Part shown: positions 21,413 through 36,400 of the stretch, in pieces
How positions within the stretch are numbered: the first letter of the stretch is position 1
Layout of the letters: each line of letters starts with the position of its first letter
DNA from: Lytechinus variegatus
Taxonomy: Eukaryota > Echinodermata > Echinoidea > Temnopleuroida > Toxopneustidae
Reading direction: 5' to 3'
DNA length: 64,000 nt
Assembly: GCF_018143015.1 (NCBI RefSeq)
Contig: NC_054746.1
Location: 28,299,129-28,363,128, forward strand
The notes under the pieces: generated by a model
Told to the model about the DNA's origin: nothing
The model's input: the letters and a program-made list of their open reading frames with translations, nothing else
Databases searched by the model: none
Made by a program: the position numbers and the translations under genes

Positions 21413-24400
21413 GTAGGTAAGCAGATTTACTTGTTCATCTATATGTGACAGTTTAGGAAAATGTTGAAAGGGACAGAATTTTAAAATGAATGCTAAATTG
21501 CAGAAATATGAACATTGATACAAAGAAAAATAGCATTAGAAAGTTACCAAGTGCTCATGGCAATTTTTATGGTCCATGTGATGAATCTCTGGCATTTAAC
21601 CTTGTATGTTTCTCCTCTTTTTTTGTTATCTTTCATTGGAAGAGATTTTTAGCAACAGCAAGTTATGTTTACAAATGATATACTGTACCATAACTCTCCT
21701 AAGGCTATTTGAATTAGATTTGTGCTGACTGCCATACAAGTGTGGATAGCATTTCTTGAATATTGAAATTTGTGATGAATTCTTGAATTCATTTTTTTTC
21801 TACAGATATGGAGATCTTGAATCCTATGGTCATCCCAGTCAAGAATCTGGTCCTATTGACCAGATGGCCCGAGAAGGCATGAAGTTCAGTCGATGGTACA
21901 GTCCAGATGTATTGTGTAGTCCTAGTAGAGGCGCAATGCTAACAGGTGATTTCATTTGTGCTATTCTCATTTTTTATCTTTCGACTATCATATTGTTCAA
22001 TTCAAAACTAGATACAAAAGACCCTTCTCACTCCTGTTGATCTATCATTGTATGTTTGTGGCTGTCTGCTCAAAGGAAAAGAAATATATAAAATCTCTTG
22101 AGTCTTGTGCACATAATACTTTTAAGATGTCAATCGTTCCCCTATCATCTTTTGTTGATCCAAAGTGAATTTGATGGCTTTGAAAGCAGTGAACTCTTGT
22201 TCTTGTTTTTAGGTCCTGATACACTATCAATAGAATGTTTTCATGTTATTGGGCCCATTTAGTGGTGAGCTAGTTTCAAATTGATTCTGAACACCAGAGC
22301 CCAAGCCTTTGTGAAGCATCAGGTTTTAATAGTTCTTTAGAGATTAGCCATCTGGCTGTTTAATTAATAAGTTTTTATGAGACATCCAAATTATGGCTTT
22401 CCAAAACTTTATTTGTTACAATCAATATGTTTGGATTTTTTTTAATATTTGTGTTTTTAAAGTCAATCTCAAAACAATCACAATATCGACAATATGTTTT
22501 GAAAGTTATTTTGGAACCCTAATTTGATATATTCTTAATGCAATCAAATTATGTAGATGTATTGTATGTATACATTTTGAAATATATAAGGGGTTGGATG
22601 AACTTTAAACCAAGAACATTGGTTCTTATTAGCCTTTCTATGACCCAAGACAAGTGTAGGGGTGTTCCATAACGTAGTAAGAAGTTTTCAATCCGGTTGT
22701 CTCTGAAGAATGGGATGGCTAAATTCACCTCACTCTTTTGGCAATTACCCTTTTCCCTTCATTCCACTTTGCAGGATTCAGTGCATCCTCCATTCTGAAT
22801 CAAACCCTCCTACTCTCTACCTCCACTTTTTCTTTCGTGACTTCAGTGGTCGTCTCCTCCTTCTCATCCATCTCAAACTCAAAGCCCTTCTTAAAACGTG
22901 CTGGTTATCCCTCCTAATAGAACGTGACCATGTCAGCCAGGCAATTTTTCTTTTTTTCGGGAGCTACTTTTCACAACTTATTGCCTAAATCTGTAACATT
23001 GGATAAGCTCTGACATTGCAATGAATAGGGATTTCCAATTTAGTTTCCAGGGCTCTTTGAGCATTTCCTCAGCTAAATCCCCTTCCCCAAACACTGTGTA
23101 TTTTTCTTTTATGTCAACTTTGCCTGTTTGCATTTGCTTGAAAATCCCATCTCTTCCCTCAATCACTATGTCTATATCCCATACAGCATCACCAAACTCA
23201 TACAACTCTTATGCACCATTCCTTTCATTTTCAAAGAAAAAAAATCCCATGTAAATTCAGCACTCTACACATTCCCTAAACTTCACCCACCCAAAACTTG
23301 GTTAAGCTATTGCAGCTGTCTCACATCACTCCGCATCTATCGTTCTTTTCACTAGACACACCAAATTCCATCACATCCTTCTACTTTTATCCAAAATACC
23401 TTCTCCACACTTCTCATTGCCTCTCCAAATGGGGGAGGGGCACTTACATTGACGAGTGGATACCATGCGGGACCCCAAAAACATGTGAAAAGGATGTCTT
23501 TTTTAAGATAGGGCATGTTACGAACGTAACGTAATAAGGGTGTCAAAAACACTAAAAAAAATTAAAGAGCATCTATTTCGCTAGGGACAAATTTGCGAGG
23601 CTATAAAAAGACTAAAATGTTATACAAAGGATGTACTTTTTGCCCCAACATTCAACGCTACATGTTTAGAGTCTGATTTGCACGAAATGTGGGAGTTGGG
23701 GCCATACTAAACCCAATGATGTACATGTAGGTAAAGGTAAAACCGACGTCCGTGACATATAACAATTAAAATATCGCTGTACTTGTTTAGAGAATACTTC
23801 GCAAGAGTATTGTTTTGTTTCCAATATTTGTTAAGGGTATGGTTTCACACGCCAATACTTGTTAAGGGATGCATTTTCAGAATATGGAAAACACTTGTTT
23901 TGGTGCTTTTCGAGACCCCATGGTCACGCAAGGTATCCACTCATCAATGGAAGTGCCCCCCCCCCCCTTCCCCGGGCTCCGGTTACTTCACACCCCTCTG
24001 GGATAAACTCATTGCACCCACTTTTCCTTTAAGTGGTACCACTACACTCCTCCGGCATACCTCTTATTTCAATCTAACACTCTGGCATAGAAACTCCATT
24101 ATCACACCAACCCCTGTCTCTTTACTCATAATGACCATCTCAACACTCACTTTCGAGAGTCCAGTAGACTTCCTATTTCTATTTCTTCAATTGCCTTCAC
24201 CACTTATTACATACCCACTCTTTCAAATACGCTACAACTGTTCAAATTATGAATGACTTTATGTTTTGCAGTCTGACTTTCAAATACAACATCTTTTCAT
24301 ATATTGGATAATTGATAAGTACAGAAAATAATGCATTACTACTGCATGCATAATTGGTACATTGAAAGTCATGATTTACCCGAATGTCTGTTAACATCCA

Positions 24401-27400
24401 TTTCATTTGATCTCTCCAGGACGCTTACCAGTGCGTGTTGGACTCTACGGACCAGCCAGGGTGTTTGAGATGTCTACAAGCTATGGCCTACCCAAATCAG
24501 AGACGACCATAGCTGAAATGCTCAAGGAACAGGGTTATCATACCGGTATGGTGGGCAAATGGCATCAAGGTACATGGAACATATAAAGGTTCTTATTTTT
24601 CCAAGACCAATTAAGCATTTCAAGAAACTAGAAATCAATGACAAGTAAGTGTTAATTTAAGGATGAAGTTCAGCCCAACAAAAAAATGGATAAATAGAGA
24701 AGATTCAATCATTCAAATAAGAATAACACCTGAAATTTCATATCATTTCCAATTTTTGCTTAGTTTTACGAAACAGTGATAAGTACATAAGGTCTGTACA
24801 AAAAAGGAAGGAGCTGATGTTATCACAGCGCTCATTTACTTGTACATTATATACATTTGCTTTTTCATAGCAGCAGCATAGAATTGTCCTATAAAAGGAG
24901 TTAAATATTTATTCATGTAATCCTGGTGACTCCCAATAAACAAAGGGGATGCAAATATTCATAAAAGTGAGGCATTGTTCTGGTGACTTCACTAATCTAG
25001 AAACCCATCTTTTTGTTTGGATGATAGAGGGAGTGGCCGTCTTGGACAGAGACCTGAGTACATCAACCACATAGCTTCCTGAAATGCACTTTATTCAATT
25101 GTAGGTCTGTCTGTCTGTTGGTGTATGTGTGTACCAGTTAGATTGCATGGATCTTGTAGTTCTTTGCCTTGTAATTAGACCACAGTAATTGATTGCACGA
25201 CCTACATGTAAGGGAAGGAGCAAAGGTAAACAGGACACTTGTACCACTTGTGTAATAGCCACCTACGTACTACTACTGCTGCTGCTACTACTACTACTGC
25301 TACTATGGTACTACTTCTGCTACTCAGTACATTCTAGAGAGTTTATTCATTTTCATTATCAACATTAATTCATATGCATGTCATAATCAAGCACTCCATT
25401 TTGAAAAAAAAATGTTATCTAAAATATGCAATTATAGTATGTACTGATAAGATCAAATAATGTGGAGAGTCTTCTTGTAACATCCCTGTCAAATAAGAAT
25501 TTGAATTTCATATAAAATAATAGAATTAAAAATTAGCTATTTCCATAAATGAATATAGAAAGAAAAACTGAAATACTAAGAAAAGTGTATTCACAATAGA
25601 TATACAAAATCAAACACCAACTACAACCTACAACACCATGATGGCTGGATGAAAACCATCAAGCATCTCAGAGGAATCACCACTTAACACTCCATTATGA
25701 AGCTAGTACCCGTGGACGATGAATTATTTGGTTTGCCATCTTAAAAATGACAGATTACACATCACTAGGAGCTTTCTTGACCTTCCCCAAATATGTTTTA
25801 GCAGTGAACACTCTTATTCATTTTAACATTTTTATTTTGTGTATAAAAACCATAACATGTTTTTTTTTAATTTAAATGCTCATTACATTTCTTTATTTTG
25901 GAGTATAGAGTATTTGGCTTGCATGATTTTGAGTATGTTTTAATTGTTGAATCAATTCATTTAGTGCATGTATATAATTTTTTTTTGTGTACATGTAGAA
26001 GATGTGAACTTTGATAGGAATAAAGTGAAAGGTGCTGGAAGAGGCTGGGCATCATAACAGTTATGAAATTTTAAAACCGGTTCAAAAGAATTTCATCTAC
26101 TAGAATGTGGGAATCGTTTCACAGGAATAAATTCATTGGGTCATGTATGTACCGCAGTAGCAAACGCAGAAAAGACATCAACATTTTGCCAGGGATTAGG
26201 GGGATCAATTTAACCTTGGAACATTGGTAATAGCTGCACAATCTCAGAGAGGAAAGTGATTGTTGGGCCTCTGATACGAAAACGAAAAATGGAAGTGAGT
26301 TTTTATATCGGTAAGAAAAAAAGACAAACCTTTTATTGAATGATATATAAAACAAAGCATAATTCAACACTGCCTTTCTCCATCTAAACTTCAGAACATT
26401 GTTTCGTGAAAGAAGCATGATGGACCTAGTAGGCCACATCAAATGCCTTTCTTGGATGCATTGAGGCAATACATGGAAACCACTTTTATTCACTGTAGCA
26501 TCAGACGAGTTGCCGTGCTGATATGGACCCAATCAGGCACAACCTACACTACAGAGAGGACAAGAATGGGATCACCAGTACGGAGTCTGATGATGAGGAG
26601 CTAGAGAATGATGTGTTTCCAGTAGAGTCACAACTCCCCATTATCCACCTCTAAGATGGAGAGTTAGAGGAAATGGCAGTCAAGACTGAGGTAGAGCTGA
26701 TGCAGGATTGGGAGGAAATGGCTACCAAGGAAGAGGAGAAGATGGAGAAGGAAAGGCGGCCTGAGATGGAGGAAAAGGAAGAGACTGGTATAAATGAACT
26801 CCATCACCTCAGGGAAAGGATTGATGCCGTCAGAATTTCAAAAGGACAGGAGCAGAAGGAGATGGAAAGGGTGTGATATGGAATGACAATGAAGACAGGG
26901 CTTGGTGACTTCCCACAACACCTGCTGTGATGATATTGATGGCCCTTAATTCTATCATGCACAAAGATGTCACCAAGAATTGTGAAGACTGCATATATAA
27001 TTCTGAAGACATGTAGCTAGGTCTTCCACAGTGTATGATAATGAAAAAGGATAGATATTTGTGGATGTGAAAAAGAAAAAAACCAAATACCTTTCTTCAT
27101 CTTAACTTCAGGCAGTTGTTTCTCAAATGGAACAAGATGTGAGGGCCAACCTGACACTTGCCACCGAGGCACCAAGACAAAATGCATGGGCACCTTTTCA
27201 TTCACTGTACCGTCAGACAAATCTCCATGTTGATATGGACCTCCATCAGGCGCATCCTACACTATGAGGAGTGCTAAGATTGGGTCATCACTAGTGTATC
27301 TGATGAAGAGGAGAGGGTGATGTGTTTCAAGTGGAAAAGTCACAAAAAATTCCTGTTGTTCACCTCCAAGATAGGGACAAATAGCAGCTAAGACTGGGGA

Positions 27401-30400
27401 AGAGCTGATGCAGGATTGGGTGGGAATGGCAGCTAAATCTGAGAAAGAGGTATTGTAAGATTAGGAGGAAATTTGCTGCCATGGAAGGGGAAAAGTGGAG
27501 GAGGATGACAAGCAGCCTGAGATGGAGGAGAAGGAAGAGACTGGTATAAATGAACTCCATAACCTCAGGAAAAGGATTGATGCAGTCAGTATTTCACAAG
27601 GGCAGGAGCAGGAAGGAGATGGAAAAAGGGAGTGATATGGAATGACAATGAAGACAGGGCTTGATGACTTCCCACAACACCTAATGTGATAATATTGATG
27701 GCCCTTAATTCTATCATGCACAAAGAAGTCACCAAGAATTATAAGGGCTGCATAACTGTGGAGGGCAGCTTGGTTATCCACAATGAATGATGATGTCATT
27801 GGAAGAGTGGGAAGAGGCATGGTGTTAGAAGTTCAGGAATTTGAAGCAGGGCCAAGATCTTTTACTTTATGTGGGAATTATTTTGCTATACAGTGGGGTT
27901 AAATATGTTGCTATGTTGCTAAACATAGACAAAAACATCAATCATTAAGAATTTACCAAGGCAAAGGGGGATCAATCTGACTTAGAAGATTGTAGGAAAT
28001 AGACGAGCAATTTTCTGGGCATCAGTAATGCTGAATGTGCCTTACTCATAGAGGAAAGTAATAGGTCAGTGCTGAAAAAGGAAATGGGAGCGGATATTTG
28101 TGGATGTAAAAAAGAAAAAAAAGCAAAGACTAGTATAAGTTGGCACCACTTTTCTCCATTTAATGTCAAGATTGTTTCTCAAATGGAATGGGATTTGAGG
28201 GTCGACCTGACACCTGTCACTGAGGCACCAAGACAACATGCATGGTCACCAAGTCGCCATGTTGATATGGACATCATCAGGTGCATCCTACACTAAGAGG
28301 AGGGTTAAGATTGGGTCATCACTAATGAATCTGATGAAGAGGAACTGTTGCATTCTGTGTCCCAAGTGGAAGTGTCTCAAGAACTACCTGTTTTTCACCT
28401 TCAAGATGGGGAGTTAGAAGAAATGGTGGCTAAAACTGAGGAGGAGCTGATGCAGGATTAGGGGGAAATGGCTGCCATGGAAGAGGAGATGAAGGGCAGC
28501 CTGGATTGGTGGAGAAATGATGAAAGTGAACGCTATTGCCTTGGATAAAGGTTTGATGCAGTCACATTTAGGCAGGAGGAGAGGTAGGACTGTAATATAC
28601 AGAATGACACTAAAGAGATGGCTCAACAACTTTCTGCAGCACCAGCCACAATAACAGTGAGGGCCCTTAATTCTCACATGCATAAGGTGGTCACAGAGAA
28701 CCGTGAAGTGTGTAGTAATGAATACAGAGGACAACTTGACCATCCTCAGTGCATGCTGATGTCTTGGAAGGAACAAGATCAGATGTTCTTTCCAATAGCT
28801 CTGGAAAGACTGGCAAATAAAGTGCTTCTTTCCAAGCTTCATCTAGTCTACCCCATACATATGATGTTTGATTGTGAACTGGATGTTGCCATATTGTGGA
28901 AGCTACTGAATTTTTAGCTGTCGACATGAAAAAGGGGAGGGTAAAGGACATCTTCAAAGACATGGTTTTAAGGAACATCGGAAAGAACACATGATTATAT
29001 ACTGTTTTAAGATACTATCTTGTGCAACCTGTTTTCTCCCATTAATTTATTAAAACCTATTTTTTGTCATTTTGTTTGACATATTTTATTGATACTATAC
29101 AAACACAAAAGTAACAACAGGATTTTTCCAGGGCTAAGAGAAAATCAATCTGACTTCAGAAGATTGGTAGAATTTGACATCTAGCAGTTAGATCTGAGGA
29201 AAAATCTGTGCAGGAGTGGGAGGAAAATTGCAGCTAAAGCTGAGGAGGAGCTGATACATTAGTAGGAGGACTGACTGCAGCTAGAAGAGGAGAGAATGGA
29301 GGAGGAATGACAGCCTTACATGTATATGGTGGAGTAGGATAACATTGATGAAAAGTGAACTCTATTGCCTTGGAGAAAGTTTGATGCAGTCGTATTTAGG
29401 AAGAGGAGAGGGAAGACTGATATACAGAATGACACTAAAGAGATGGCTCAACAACTTTCTGCAGCACCAGCCACAATAACAGTGAGGGCCCTTAATTCTC
29501 ACATGCATGAGGTGGTCACAGAGAACCGTGAAGTGTGTAGTAATGAATACGGAGGACAACTTGACCATCCTCAGTGCATGCTGATGTCTTGGAAGGAACG
29601 AGACGAGATGTCTTTTCCAATAGCTCTGGAAAGACTGGCAAATAAAGTGCTTCTTTCCAAGCTTCATCTAGTCTACCTCATACATACATGATGTTTGATT
29701 GTGAACTGGATGTTGCCATATTGTGGAAGCTACTGAATTTTTAGCTGTCGACATGAAAAAGGGGAGGGTAAAGGACATCATCAAAGACATGGTTTTATGG
29801 AACATCGGAAAGAACACATAACTATACACTGTTTTAAGATACTACCCGGTGCAAACCGTTTTCTCCCATTTGTTTATTAAATCCTTTCTTCATTGCGTGT
29901 AATGTACTATTAATGAAATTCAAATTTAATCGTCATTGTGATTCATTATTGGGATACTTGTTTTTTTAATGGTTGTTGTTGTTTTGAGGATTATTATTAT
30001 TTTTTTACTATGGTCATTGGCTCACTATTTGCATTGGTTTTTGTTGCTGATGTGATACTTGTTTGTTCTTGAATGGATGAGGTATTGTAAGAAGAAATGG
30101 ATAAGTACTTGAGTAAGATTCAGGGAGATCAAGAGAATAAGAAGGGTTCTGGAGGAGCTGAGGAGTTGTACCGTAAAGAGAAAAGGGATGGATTGTACAA
30201 GGTGATGCATCTAGACAAGTATAGGAGTGGTTGGTAGGCAGTCAGGCTTGATACATTAGTCAGCTTAATGGAACAGAGTTTGCAGAGTCAGGTGACATAA
30301 TACACCATGGATGAGTTATAGCAATTTGATTTATGGGTATGTATTCTTTATCCTGATCATACAAGCATTTTTCAACTCGTATTGAAGTGTTATCCAACTT

Positions 30401-33400
30401 TGCATGAGTTTTTTTCCATCAGATAAAAGGGGAAAAGGTATGGTATAGTTATTGAAAAAAAACATTTGCTCTTCTTGGTGGACATCCTAGCTGGAAGAGA
30501 CTACTTGTTGGATCCCTATCTCCTTCTGGCATAGTTTTGTGAACCTTGAATTGAATGTTTTCATCCAGGCTGACATTTTTGTGGGACAGTAGTATGACCT
30601 GATGAGGGCATTTTATTCCTTATGTGTGTCTTTGACTTACTCTACCTTATGCTAAATGCTTAGGAAGTGTAGCTTCTCTGGTGGGAAACGTTTCGGCAGT
30701 GTTTTCCTAGAGGATCCTCCAATGTTGCTAGTGGATAAGCTGTAGCCGGTGGATTGGCCATAGCTGGTGGATTGGCCATTGCTTGTGGATGGCCATGGCT
30801 GCAGGAAGGATCAAGGCTAGTAGATGGCCAAAGTTGGTAGAAGCACAGTGGCTAGTGGATGGGTCAGCACCAGATGGGTAGATCGGTTGACAGGCCCTGA
30901 AGGTAACGGGGGTAAACATATAAACAAAAATGCTTAGTGTTTTTTAAAAACACAGTATCTGCCTTGCAAAATTGATGTTATTTCAAAGTATTTCTTTTAT
31001 TCATGATTTATTAATTAATCCCTTTTCTGACTATGTATTTATTCATTGTATCCATTCTACAGTTAATACAAAAAAAGAAGACATACTCACCACCATCTCT
31101 AAGGGCATGAATTTGATGGAGAGATCCAGTTTGCTATCATTATTGTCCCCATTGGTTGGGCTTGGAAAGTAATTCTGTTGATGTTGTTATCTACTCTTGT
31201 TTGGCTCACTAGACAGAAGGTTCAGAGTATGACTGGTACTTGTGTTCTTCCATGGCACAGATAGGCCAGATTAATGCGCATTGCTGTCATTGATGTCCGT
31301 CTTGTTGATGTTGGTTTGTCCTGGCCAAGTATCCATTGATGTTTATTTCTACTCATGTTGGGGTTGCCATGAAACATGTAGTTATGGTGGACTAATTGAT
31401 GGGTTATAGTTTCAAGGCCAGATATCATGTTGGCAAGATCCATTCCATGCAATGCTTCATCTCTGATATCTACAAAAAAAACACCAGTATTTTGTAAGTG
31501 AGACATACATAAACTTAGAATCATCAAATCTTCTTCGATTCATCTCTTTGTAATCCTAGATCCTGACACAACTTGCTCCCAATTGAAGAATATACAATTG
31601 AAGTGATTGATCTCACTAAAATGGATTCATAGCAAACAAAGTATTCACAATTTTTAAACAATCTCAACGTTTTGCCTCACTACATAATTAAAGCAAGACA
31701 AAAACTTTAAACAGAAATTTACAGAATGTAAAGATGTGAAATTAAAACATTAATTTGAAAACTTGAATTATTTCCTGTTTGGTAGAACTTAGATATCATA
31801 CATTTAGTCATTGATTATCAGCAAATTAGTTAATGTAATTTTAGGTCACAAGGCCAAGATAATGTTGAAATGAAGAATCCTTACTCTATAAAAACTTAGA
31901 TCTAATGGTTATCAGGTACATCAGCAATTGGATGTGTACTTGTATAATTTCAGATCAAGGTTATAGGTGATTACAGGTCAATTTACTTCGATGAAAATTG
32001 GCATCTCAACTTAAAAAGTATTTTAGCAAATCTGATGAAACTTATAAAAGAATTAATGTCAGATGGTTATCAGATATCACAATTTACATGAAACAAAGGT
32101 ATAAGTGTAAGTATATTTCAGACATTGGATTAAATTTTAGGGCAAAGCCACTTTGTGATATAGCAAACATAATTCTTTATTAGTGTTACAGCTCAAATGG
32201 GTGAAACTAATACATGTGGGTGCAACAAATGTTTCAAGGTTAATGTTGAAATAGAGTCTGTTATACAGGGCATCCAAAGATTGGCATTGGTGGCTGGGGT
32301 AATAAAAAAAAGATCATGTTAAAATGTTAACACTGCTACTGTATTGAATTGTGTAATGCAGGTGAGGCTGCCTAGGGCATTCAATTTTTTCTTTCTTTTT
32401 TCTTTCTCTATAAAACCGGGATGATGATAATAATAACATGTGTAAAAGACATATATCTTTGTCATAGATGCTGCACACACACAAAATGTATTTTTCTAAT
32501 GAATTATTTTTTTAAAAGAAAAACAAAGGCAAACAAACTTACATTATTTTTTTCCAATGTCAGTCTTGATAGGCACTTACCATTTTCAAACTCTAGATTG
32601 CCCTGTCCATTACATACATGTAATGTATTCTCTAGTTTCTTGCTACAAAATAACTAGTTCTTGCAAAAACAAAGGCATGCTGTTTCAAGTCCAAGTTTTC
32701 TGAGTACTCTTCCTGTAAATTGGACATCTCCAAGCAGGCATGTAGCTTCCTTATTCAAATGGGATAATTCTGATTGTGCTTCACATCAAAAGGCATGAGT
32801 CGAATATAAAGCAAACGTCCAAGTGCAAATATTGTTTTGCTGGTCATACTGCACCTGGAGCTTACAGACATATGACCAATCAGGAGTCTTACCATTGGAA
32901 GAAGGGAGTGTCTTAAGATATATCAAGATTTGATTGGTTGAATGCACACCCTCACACCCACTCTCTGAGACGCACTTACATAATATTCATACTCTTTGGA
33001 ATGGGTCCATGTTCTTTTGTTCAATATCCTGCACTGGTCACACCTCCAAAGTATCTCTCATCTTCTTTTGTCTTCTGATTTCCTCCCTCCCATTATCCCC
33101 CTCTGGCCCATCCAGTTTGACTGTACACTATATTGTATATGTATTGTTCATGTCTTCTACATCCTGTTGTTGTCTCGATTAAGGTTAAACTGCACTTCCT
33201 CCCTTTATGGGTCTTGCCACTATTCAGAGTGTAGTAGCCAACTTCCTTCTCCCCCCTTCTCTTTATTATGACCAAATGTATTCTATTAAACCCAATGTTT
33301 GCACTCTTGTGATCCCGCTTCCTTTATCTTCTTTACCTGTTTCTCAATCCCTTACACATCATGTAAAAAAAATTGTCTCTTCAGATGGCCCTTCCCCTCT

Positions 33401-36400
33401 GTGATTTATTTTAATAAAGTAAAAGGGCTCCTGGATCAGCGAAGAAACTGGAAGGATGCTTCATTTAGTATGAATACCTGCACCCCTATAGTTAACCGGA
33501 AAGAACTAATTAACACATTCTACCACATATCTCAGAAGATAATACACTTATGAAATTGCAGCAAAATAAAAATATATAATTATTCTGGGAGGAGAGGTTT
33601 GTATGTATGAATTCTTCATGGACCTAACATTCATACTACACGAAAAAATAATGTTTGGGTGATCACTTTTAATTTTTCTAAAGATCTGAAAATTAGGTTG
33701 CGCAAGTGGCTTGCGAAGCCATTTTAAAAGTGTGGAAGTTGTGTATTATTTCAATGCTGCTTTTATATAGCTTTGGTGATTTTAATTGATTCACAATAGA
33801 TTATAATAATGATGATTTTTGCTCATTCAATGAGGTATCAAACCAGGTTTACATTGTTGGAGCAAATATGAAATATTTGATAATTTGTAATAGAAAAGGA
33901 TATCATTTGCTCCTTTATTTGCATACTGTAGATGATATGTGAATATCACCATTTTGGGAAACTAAGCAAAAATTGAAAAATGTTAATGAAATTCTTGCGT
34001 GTTAGTCAACATTTTTACTATATGGTCAAGCATATATCACTGAGGCATATGAATTGTGTTTATCAATAACATCCTATACAATTATAATCTGATCTCTTAT
34101 TGTGCAGGTATCAACGAGTTCTCTCACAATGATGGTAACCATCTACCTCATCATCATGGTTTTGATTTTGTTGGTCATCTTATACCCTTCACTAATCATT
34201 GGATGTGCGATGAAACCAAGGTTAGTTTGTTATGTTGACTTATAAATTCTGACTTGTCTTATCTTATGTGTATCCTTTAGAACAGCGCTTCTAAAACGGG
34301 GGCTGTGAAGCTCTCTCAGGTGGGCTGTGAGAAGCTTCAGGAGAAGAAAAAAAAATGGGAGAAAAACTATAGTATAATTCACAGACCTGTCCGATCAGTC
34401 TATGCGGGTCAAACAAAAAGCACGCTTAGGTATCATGCATATTACAAAGCCTGCACATGCACACTATGATGGTTTTAATGCAATTGTCACCCATTTACCG
34501 GACATTTGCGAATGCTGATAAGTTCCAAACTCTTTGTTTAAAATGTGATTCAGAGCTTTGTGCTCAAATTTTGAGTCAAAGTGGTCCTCGAGTAAAAAGA
34601 AGTTGAGAAGCGCTGCTTTAGAATGTTGTGATACCATAAATACTGTTGATATGTATGTTATAATACCTTCACTCATAATCTCAATGTTGGTGTCGTATTG
34701 ATTGTAGGTCAAATATTTAGAGACTGGGAAAAAATCAGCATTTGCTATATGCGTTTATACATTGACCAAGGCTATGTATATTTCAAGTTCATGATGTATT
34801 TAAATGGTTGCTAAGATCTGTTTTGCATCTGGAAACTTGACATGAAAATGATTAATGATAAAATAAAACGTTTAAAATCATAAATTTGAATAACATAGTA
34901 ATCACTGTACATATAGTTTTCTACATTAGTAATTGTCAGTATTGACACATGTTGCGTCTGTTACTTTGAGTCACTGCCTTCTTGGGGATCATCAATGGGA
35001 GATGCCCTGTGCATGTGGAGGCAAGCTAAGGTGTCATCTATTCACACCTAGTCTCACAACAATGAGTGCACAGGATGTAGAGACAGAGTATTCAGTCCTA
35101 TTCTAAAAGGTCTTTGATACTCTACACAAAGGATAAGCAAGTGCTAACAGATCACTGTTTCAGGTAATAGAACATATGGATTAACCTGTCAGAAAAACCT
35201 GACTGCGTGAGACACATTGTAATCTTAACGTCTAATGAAACTTTTCTTTCTCACTTCTTTTTATCTCTCCGTCTCTCTTTACCTGCCTTTATCTCTCTCC
35301 TAGATTTACATAGATGCACCAGATAGATATTACTGCCTGCTTTATTACAATGATACAATCATCCAGCAACCGCTCAGCCATAGAAATCTGACCGAGAGAC
35401 TGGTAGAAGATGCTAAATCATTCATCTTTGATCATCAGGATGAGCCTTTCTTTTTCTACTTCTCTTTCCCTCAAGTCCACACTGACATGTTCAGCAGTCC
35501 AAAGTTCAGTGGTTCTTCTAAACGTGGTAATATGATTTGTCAGTGTATTTTTGAAAAAGTTTTCTCATTTGTTGATAATAAAGCCTGCAGATAATCTCTC
35601 ATGATAATATGTTGACACACAGTTACAGCATAATCATAAATGAATTCTAAGAGAAAGGCTTTTGATTGGGAGTGCTCAATATGGTTGGCTGCTTCACTGT
35701 GCACATTTCCTTCATTTTGATTTGTAGCAAGTTATTTTTGACACCCTGCAAAAAAATCAGTGTTTGATTATGCATGAAAAAAATGCATTTTTTGTGCCAT
35801 CTGAGTGATAGAGAAGACTTTAGAGCATCCATCAAATAACAATTTGAGAACTTTTCCAAAAATGGAGAAAACTGGAAGTTGTTGGTTCTTCATTCGGTGC
35901 TTGGGGATACATCATTTCTTTTGGCTTTTGATTCATGCTTTCATCCAGAAAACCCATTCATTGATTTGTTTACAGGTCGCTATGGTGATTCATTGAATGA
36001 GATGAGCTGGGCTGTTGGTGAGACCCTGTCAGCCATCAAGGAGGCTGGTCTAGAGAGGAACACACTCGCTCTCTTCCTATCTGATCATGGACCACAGACA
36101 GAGGTCTGCAATGAAGGGGGATCATCAGGAATATTGAAAGGTATGTGCATGCAATGACATTATTTTAATTGATGTAATTACCATGGGGTTAGGGGGCACT
36201 CAACTTTTGTGGATGTGGGCAGGCATATGTCAGACTTGCAACATAAGGACTGAGACTTGTGGAAACTTCTGGTTTTTTACACCCTAAAAAGCCCAGTGAG
36301 CAGGGTCTTAAGAGCAAAAAAATAAAGTTCTATTTTGGAGAACCTATGGAACTGAAAAAAATCTCATTGTGCTGGAGCTGTTATGTCTGGTTTATTGACA

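Noticed and set aside
23783..24256. 157-aa plus-strand frame in sulfatase intron 2
   Set aside because: Starts inside the family D element and crosses its end and a C-run; no domain.
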